From Nitrospirales bacterium (GTDB lineage: Bacteria > Nitrospirota > Nitrospiria > Nitrospirales > UBA8639), in the NCBI GenBank assembly GCA_013817135.1, contig JACDDF010000032.1, positions 1 to 10,606 of the forward strand: a DNA stretch of 10,606 nucleotides. Direction: 5' to 3'. Every line of letters starts with the position of its first letter. The first letter of the stretch is position 1. This document shows positions 6,133-10,606 of this stretch, in pieces. Position numbers and translations under genes: made by a program. The notes beneath the pieces are model-generated. The model had not been told where the DNA came from and made no database searches. It saw only the letters and a list, made by a program, of their open reading frames with translations.

Positions 6133-6822
6133 ATGACTCCATCAACACTATGGTTTATGTGTGTGTTGGCGTTAACTTTAGTGGGGTGTGGGGCAGGTCC
6201 AACGCCCCGTCTGGTCGATCTTGTCGGAAAAGATGCGTTTGAATACAAGGGCCCTCCTCCAGAGAAGGGTGAATGGATGGGTGCGCCCAACATTGGTCTG
6301 GTTGTGCATGCAGATGACACCGCGCAGAATGCCGCTCCAGCGATCACTGCCAAGTATCTTGAGACGCTCACTCGACGAACCGAAAAGTTCCTCAGGCAGC
6401 GTTGTTCATTTCAAGATATTGTGACTGTCCCACCGCTTTCTCAGGCGGTATACTTTTCCCAAGAACTGAAAGTCCAAGGGCAGAGCTTCCATGTCCCCTC
6501 TGTAATCGTGGTTGTGCTTTCCAGTCGTGAGAAAACTGGTCCTGTAAAAATTGGAGAAGCCACGATGATGACTCAAATGAGCGGAACTGTCATTGAAAAT
6601 TCAGCATTGGCTGAGGTAGGCCTTCTCCGATTATCGGATTTTAAAATGCTCTTTTGGGCAACGGGGAGGTGGACTGAAAGCTTGGAACAATTGGATGCTC
6701 CCATTGGGAAAAACCGGCCTTCCGCAATAGAGGCTCGGGACATGTTGAGAGCTCGAGCCGGTCAACAGGCTCTGGACCGGGCATTGGAACATGTAGGAAT
6801 GGCCTGCCAGCCTGTGGCATGA
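6133..6822 (+). CDS. Predicted lipoprotein, second of a tandem pair
   Basis: The 229-residue product has a clear lipoprotein signal (hydrophobic run ending LTLVGC, Cys19), so it should be membrane-anchored in the cell envelope. The mature region contains NIGLVVHAD near 53-61, a helical stretch KYLETLTRRTEKFLRQRC, VPSVIVVVLSSRE near 121-133, LLRLSDFKMLFWATGRW near 164-180, and a C-terminal helix GQQALDRALEHVG. These occur in the same order as, and look like diverged versions of, segments in the preceding protein, so the two are probably ancient duplicates. The gene starts four bases after the upstream stop with only a weak ribosome site, implying translational coupling. It converges with yajQ, 13 bases between stop codons. 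No specific function can be given. Confidence 0.85.
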   Translation: MTPSTLWFMCVLALTLVGCGAGPTPRLVDLVGKDAFEYKGPPPEKGEWMGAPNIGLVVHADDTAQNAAPAITAKYLETLTRRTEKFLRQRCSFQDIVTVPPLSQAVYFSQELKVQGQSFHVPSVIVVVLSSREKTGPVKIGEATMMTQMSGTVIENSALAEVGLLRLSDFKMLFWATGRWTESLEQLDAPIGKNRPSAIEARDMLRARAGQQALDRALEHVGMACQPVA

Positions 6823-6835
6823 CCACGGTTGCCTG

Positions 6836-7333
6836 CTACCGGTAGTTTTCAAATTGCAGATCGAGTCCAAAGTCCTGCTCTTTGAGATGTTTCATGACAG
6901 CTTGCAGTTCATCTTTACTTTTGCTTTGCACTCTGACTTGCTCCCCTTGTATTTGTCCCTGGGCCTTGAATTTGGCCTCTTTGATCGATTTGGTGATGAC
7001 TTTGGCTTTTTCCTCCGGAAGCCCGCTTTGAATGGTAATGGTTTGGCGGACGGTTCCCCCTAAGGCTTCTTCCACTTTCCCATACGTCAGACCTTTCAAC
7101 GAGACATTCCGTTTGACGCATTTGGCCTTGAGAATATCCAGGACGGCGTTGAGTTTGTAGTCATCATCCGAGATCACCACCAATTGTTTGTCTTTTTCTT
7201 TTAACGTCAATTCGGTTTTTGTTCCTTTGAAATCAAAACGTTGTCCGACTTCTTTTTCGGTCTGATCCACCACATTTTTCATTTCCTGCATGTCGATCCG
7301 AGAAATAACGTCGAAGGAATAGTTGTCCGCCAT
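6836..7333 (-). CDS. yajQ: YajQ family nucleotide-binding protein
   Basis: This is a full-length 165-residue member of the YajQ family: small cytoplasmic proteins with two ferredoxin-like subdomains, some of which bind cyclic di-GMP and act on gene expression. Family hallmarks are visible: the N-terminal YSFDVISRIDMQEMKN, RFDFKGTK at 32-39, VISDDDYKLNAVLDIL at 53-68, GLPEEKAKVITKSIKEAK at 104-121, and the C-terminal VRVQSKSKDELQ with LQFENYR at the end. An AGGAGG ribosome site lies only 3 bases before the ATG. The gene follows cstA by 36 bases on the same strand, so it is likely the last gene of that operon. Identity is firm. Cyclic di-GMP binding is known for some homologs and is not shown here. 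Confidence 0.97.
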   Translation of the reverse strand: MADNYSFDVISRIDMQEMKNVVDQTEKEVGQRFDFKGTKTELTLKEKDKQLVVISDDDYKLNAVLDILKAKCVKRNVSLKGLTYGKVEEALGGTVRQTITIQSGLPEEKAKVITKSIKEAKFKAQGQIQGEQVRVQSKSKDELQAVMKHLKEQDFGLDLQFENYR

Positions 7334-7369
7334 AAGCCTCCTTACAAGTTGTTGTTGCAGGTCCCTGGT

Positions 7370-9319
7370 TTAGCAGCACTTTCCTGCGGGAAGTTGAATG
7401 CCTTCGCCTTCGATCACTTCAGTGCTGTTCAATGGCTGTTTGTGTACAAGATAGCCATACCATTTTCTGGCGCTGTCTGTGAGGACAATGAGTGCGAGTA
7501 TGGCCACCAAGCCGACGAGTGAGGCATTGATGGCCATGGGCAGGCTTTGCGACCCATCGGCTGAGAGCGCCCGACTAATAAAGATCACAAAGAGTTTATA
7601 GCATCCCGCCAGCGTGATCACGCCAACAAACACCATCGGGATCACTGTCACCCACAGATAGGATGTTTTGTTCATTTTGATGAGCACGGTCGTGGCAATA
7701 CAGAGAGCGAGCATGCCGAGTAATTGATTGGCCGCCCCGAACATAGGCCAGATGGTGGCAATGGATCCAGTGCCAATGAGATATCCCCACGCGGCAACTA
7801 CGACCAGACTAGCGCCCAATACCCCGGGCCACCAATTGATTTGTTTGAGCGGAGCATAGACCCGTCCCCCTAACTCCTGTACCAGGTATCGGGCGACTCG
7901 GGTGCCGGCATCAATTGTGGTTAAAATGAACAAGGCTTCGAATAAGAGGGCGAATTGATACCAGTAAGCCATGAGCCCGGACATTCCCGGCAAGCCTGAA
8001 AAAATCGAGGCCATGCCAACAGCTAAGGACACGGCACCTCCGGGACGGCCAGACACATCGACCTCAACAAGCGTGGAGAGTTCCTTAATGTGGGCGGTCG
8101 GAAAACCCATGGTCTCCAGGGTTTCAGGGGACAGGTTGGTGTTGATGGCGAGATAGTCGCCGGGAATGAGGAGGCAGGCGGCAATGAGCGCAATCACGCC
8201 GACAAAGCTTTCCAGGAGCATGGCGCCATAGCCGACAATCGCCTGGGATTCCAGACTAATCAGCTTCGGCGTGGTTCCTGAGGAGACCAGGGAATGAAAT
8301 CCGGAAATAGCCCCACAGGCAATGGTGATAAAGAGAAAAGGAAACAACGCCCCCGGAATGATGGGTCCATTGCCAGCCACAAAAATGGTGATGCGAGGCA
8401 TCTCAATGGTGGGGGCGAGCACAATGACGCCGACGGCCAGAAGGGCGATCACGCCTAATTTCATAAATGTTGAGAGATAGTCTCGAGGCACTAATAAAAT
8501 CCAGACGGGGAGGACAGAAGCAAGAAACCCATAAGCCGCGAGACTCCAGGTCAATGTGGTGCGATCCCAGAGGAACCAATCCGCCCAATCTGATTGGGCC
8601 ACGGTTCGTCCTATGATAATGGTCAGCACTAACAGTCCTAATCCGATCAGGGTCATTTCCCCAACCTGTCCCTGGCGAAATTTTTGAAGGTATAGTCCCA
8701 TGAGCAGGGCGATGGGAATGGTCATGATGATGGTGAAGGTGCCCCAGGCATTGAGGTAAAGCGCGTTGACAACGGCCAGACCTAACCCGGCTAGGGCGAC
8801 GACCACGATAAAGAGCACGGCGATGGCCGTGGCCAGGCCAGTGATGGGACCCAATTCAGCATGGGCGATTTCCGGAAGTGAACGACCATTTCGTCGCATG
8901 GAGGCCACGAGAATAATGAAATCCTGGACCGCGCCTGCCAGTACCGCGCCGATGACAATCCATAAAAACCCTGGGAGAAAGCCAAATTGTGCTGCCAGCA
9001 CGGGACCGAGTAATGGGCCCGCTCCGGCGATGGCGGCAAAATGATGGCCGAAGAGAATGTATTTGTTGGCGGGATAGAAATTGGTGCCGTCTTCCAACCG
9101 GTGCGCGGGTGTCCGACGGCGGTCATCCAGGTTCATGACTCGCTGCGCCAAAAACCGACCATAGAATCGATAGGCCAACACATAAAAACACGAGGCGGCG
9201 ACCACGAGCCACAGCCCGTTAACTTTTTCGTGAGGATTGATTATGCCGACAACATGGCCGAATCCCACGGCACAGAGTCCGGCGAGCCCTAGCCATCCGA
9301 TCTTATGCAACAAAGACAT
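7370..9319 (-). CDS. cstA: CstA-family carbon starvation protein / putative pyruvate transporter
   Basis: This is an inner-membrane transporter of the CstA family. E. coli CstA and its paralog BtsT take up pyruvate, probably with protons, and peptide uptake was also proposed earlier. At about 650 residues it is slightly shorter than E. coli CstA. Many hydrophobic segments run from residue 6 onwards. Conserved family stretches include FYPANKYILFGHHFAAIAGAGP, LGPVLAAQFGFLPG, GAVQDFIILVASMRRNGRS, the GFHSLVSSGTTPK motif, and in the C-terminal part YQFALLFEALFILTTIDAG and PMFGAANQLLG. The ATG at 9319 is preferred because AGGA precedes it at good spacing; an ATG three codons upstream (9328) has no such site. 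The substrate is inferred from family membership. Confidence 0.95.
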   Translation of the reverse strand: MSLLHKIGWLGLAGLCAVGFGHVVGIINPHEKVNGLWLVVAASCFYVLAYRFYGRFLAQRVMNLDDRRRTPAHRLEDGTNFYPANKYILFGHHFAAIAGAGPLLGPVLAAQFGFLPGFLWIVIGAVLAGAVQDFIILVASMRRNGRSLPEIAHAELGPITGLATAIAVLFIVVVALAGLGLAVVNALYLNAWGTFTIIMTIPIALLMGLYLQKFRQGQVGEMTLIGLGLLVLTIIIGRTVAQSDWADWFLWDRTTLTWSLAAYGFLASVLPVWILLVPRDYLSTFMKLGVIALLAVGVIVLAPTIEMPRITIFVAGNGPIIPGALFPFLFITIACGAISGFHSLVSSGTTPKLISLESQAIVGYGAMLLESFVGVIALIAACLLIPGDYLAINTNLSPETLETMGFPTAHIKELSTLVEVDVSGRPGGAVSLAVGMASIFSGLPGMSGLMAYWYQFALLFEALFILTTIDAGTRVARYLVQELGGRVYAPLKQINWWPGVLGASLVVVAAWGYLIGTGSIATIWPMFGAANQLLGMLALCIATTVLIKMNKTSYLWVTVIPMVFVGVITLAGCYKLFVIFISRALSADGSQSLPMAINASLVGLVAILALIVLTDSARKWYGYLVHKQPLNSTEVIEGEGIQLPAGKCC

Positions 9320-9392
9320 GCGCGGCATCCTAGCAATGGGAGAAAATGGTGTAAACGTGTGGAGACTGAGAGGTGTTCAGGTCGACATGTGG

Positions 9393-9833
9393 TTAGGTCG
9401 GCGTTTTTTCATGAAACACAAACGGGAGTTTCCCCGCTTTTTCTCGCAGGGAGTTGATGGCGTTGAGAATCTGGGGTTGCCGAATGAGTTTTTGTTCGAC
9501 CCGGTGTTTTCCCGGAAAATCCAGAAACAAAATCCCCAGGACCATTGTGAGGATACCTTGCCCTGGTAAGACCAGCATGGCAATTCCAGCTACCAGAAAA
9601 ATGAGTCCCAGGCCGTTTTTCACCATCAACCCAATGGCCCGAATAATTGGATGATGATTGGCAAACCACTTGCGGTGGCTATGATTGTTGAAGTAATCAG
9701 GTGGCAGGCGAATTAACATCGCAGGGATCGCAATGAGGGTTCCTACAAAGGCAATGAGAGAAAAGGTGATCATGCCGAACCAGATTTCCCGGGGAACCCA
9801 AGATTCGGCAAACTGAATGAATTGATCAATCAT
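9393..9833 (-). CDS. Small membrane protein with PGPGW-like motif
   Basis: The 146-residue protein has hydrophobic segments at about 18-42, 68-89 and 91-105, and a polar, basic C-terminal tail (KHRVEQKLIRQP onward). LVLPGQGILTMVLGILFL at about 87-104 is a variant of the PGPGW-family transmembrane motif, with Q and I in place of the usual P and W. The tail region HHPIIRAIG and the motif suggest a membrane protein with a cytoplasmic end. No function is known to me. The ribosome site is poor (GAGG about 13 bases before ATG). The stop lies 64-73 bases before cstA on the same strand, so it may be the first gene of a three-gene unit with cstA and yajQ. Confidence 0.82.
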   Translation of the reverse strand: MIDQFIQFAESWVPREIWFGMITFSLIAFVGTLIAIPAMLIRLPPDYFNNHSHRKWFANHHPIIRAIGLMVKNGLGLIFLVAGIAMLVLPGQGILTMVLGILFLDFPGKHRVEQKLIRQPQILNAINSLREKAGKLPFVFHEKTPT

Positions 9834-9897
9834 GGTTGGAATGGTGCCTCAAAAATATTAAGCAATCTTACTGTAGATGCGTTAGGGAAGGGTCCAA

Positions 9898-9927
9898 TTG
9901 TACTCTGAAAAATGTACACTTTATAAT
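9898..9927 (+). promoter_or_regulatory. Putative sigma70-type promoter for the EVE-domain gene
   Basis: A perfect -10 box TATAAT at 9922-9927 follows TTGTAC at 9898-9903 by 18 bases. The -35 matches only its first three consensus positions. Transcription would begin about 35 bases before the ATG. It sits in the 136-base region between two divergent genes, a plausible location. Confidence 0.45.
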
Positions 9928-9969
9928 TGCTCAATGGTGTTTGTGGTTTTCAAAGCCAATGAGTGAGGC

Positions 9970-10464
9970 ATGATGGCACAGTATTGGTTGTTCAAATCAG
10001 AGCCGACAACATTTTCCATTGATAATCTGATTAAATCTCCTCGGCAGACCACATGTTGGGAAGGCGTACGTAATTACCAGGCTCGAAATTTCATGAAATT
10101 CATGAATGTTGGGGATTTGGGATTTTTTTACCATAGCAATACGGACCCTCCAGCTATAGTCGGAATCATTAAAGTGGTTAAGGCCGCTTATCCTGACTCC
10201 TTTGCATTCGACTCAAGGAGCCGATATTTTGATCCGCGCAGTGCTCCGGATTCGCCCCGTTGGTTCCTTGTGGATGTCCAGTTCGTGAAAAAGTTTCCTC
10301 AGGCATTGTATTTGGATCAGTTGCGAGCCATTAAGGGATTAGAGAAAATGGAACTGCTCCGTAAAGGTTCCCGGCTCTCGATTCAACCAGTGCATCCGGA
10401 GGAATGGCAACGGGTGTTGGATTTTGTTCAGAAAAATACAAAGCCTTCGTCAACCCAAAAGTAG
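9970..10464 (+). CDS. EVE domain-containing protein (thymocyte nuclear protein 1-like)
   Basis: This 164-residue protein is essentially one EVE domain, a PUA-like fold found in bacteria and in eukaryotic THYN1 that binds modified nucleic-acid bases in studied members. Diagnostic features are YWLFKSEP at 5-12, the TCWEGVRNYQARNFM block at 28-42, a GDLGFFYHS strand at 48-56 with the PAIVGIIKVV strand following, PRWFLVDVQFV near 96-106, and the end LLRKGSRLSIQPV at 129-141. Two adjacent ATGs (9970, 9973) are possible; GAGG at 9965-9968 fits the second slightly better. It is monocistronic in this window with its own TATAAT box. Its physiological role in bacteria is mostly unknown; a link to RNA or DNA base modification is from family knowledge, not this sequence. 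Confidence 0.95.
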   Translation: MMAQYWLFKSEPTTFSIDNLIKSPRQTTCWEGVRNYQARNFMKFMNVGDLGFFYHSNTDPPAIVGIIKVVKAAYPDSFAFDSRSRYFDPRSAPDSPRWFLVDVQFVKKFPQALYLDQLRAIKGLEKMELLRKGSRLSIQPVHPEEWQRVLDFVQKNTKPSSTQK

Positions 10465-10544
10465 CTGCTCAGGGTTTTTAAAAAGGTTTTTGTGAATTCT
10501 TCTTCTATTTTTCCTGGTTATGGTGAATGATTTGCTGTGGGAAA

Positions 10545-10562
10545 CACCTGTAAAAACGGGTG
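10545..10562. other. Small hairpin downstream of the EVE gene
   Basis: CACCTGT pairs with ACGGGTG (one G-T wobble) across an AAAA loop. No T-run follows on the plus strand, so it is not a convincing intrinsic terminator. The surrounding 10465-10606 contains no gene I can support. Confidence 0.4.
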
Positions 10563-10606
10563 AATGGTGACTTCCTGAAAAACCCCAAAAAGGGTATAGG
10601 GGTCAT

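Noticed and set aside
6836..6845. CTACCGGTAG palindrome at the yajQ stop codon
   Set aside because: It encodes the normal C-terminal NYR and stop; a 10-bp palindrome is expected several times in the window by chance and no U-tract follows.
10545..10562. Hairpin as an intrinsic terminator for the EVE gene
   Set aside because: The stem is short and no T-run follows; it lies 80 bases beyond the stop.
1..10606. tRNA or rRNA genes, toxin-antitoxin or phage defence systems
   Set aside because: No cloverleaf-like or rRNA core sequence and no recognisable defence or toxin domain was seen on either strand. The EVE protein alone is not evidence of a defence system.

Overview
This window reads as a bacterial chromosome segment with a mobile-element half on the left and an ordinary chromosomal half on the right. 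The organism cannot be fixed from sequence alone. The mid-range base composition and several unfamiliar lipoproteins beside yajQ, a cstA-type transporter and an EVE-domain gene would suit an environmental Gram-negative. Nitrospirota is a weak guess, not a demonstrated assignment.

Left third (1-3149): a copy of an IS3-family insertion sequence lies on the minus strand and runs off the left edge. Its orfA and the first part of orfB are at 2409-3110. A group II intron of about 2.28 kb interrupts orfB three codons after the first catalytic Asp of the DDE domain, and the transposase resumes at 127-1. The intron is in the same orientation as the IS. It has a GTGCG 5' end, a 508-residue reverse transcriptase/maturase without a visible HNH nuclease domain, a textbook 34-nt domain V, and a domain VI with a bulged A seven bases from a ...TAC 3' end. 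Two one-base discrepancies, at the orfA start and at the predicted 3' splice site, suggest that this IS copy may be damaged.

Non-coding stretch (3150-3892): no convincing protein gene. It holds a hairpin-rich block (about 3360-3560), a perfect AGGAC microsatellite of nearly 12 units (3564-3622), two 12-bp palindromes and a 10-bp inverted repeat.

Lipoprotein cluster (3893-6822): a minus-strand 365-residue lipoprotein with a proline-rich linker is divergent from a plus-strand pair of lipoprotein genes 4 bp apart. The pair appear to be distant paralogs of each other. No function is known to me for these three.

Right part (6836-10606): three minus-strand genes are closely spaced and probably form an operon read as PGPGW-type membrane protein, cstA-type transporter, then yajQ. 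Across a 136-bp intergenic region lies a divergent EVE-domain gene with a good TATAAT box. The last 140 bp carry no gene.
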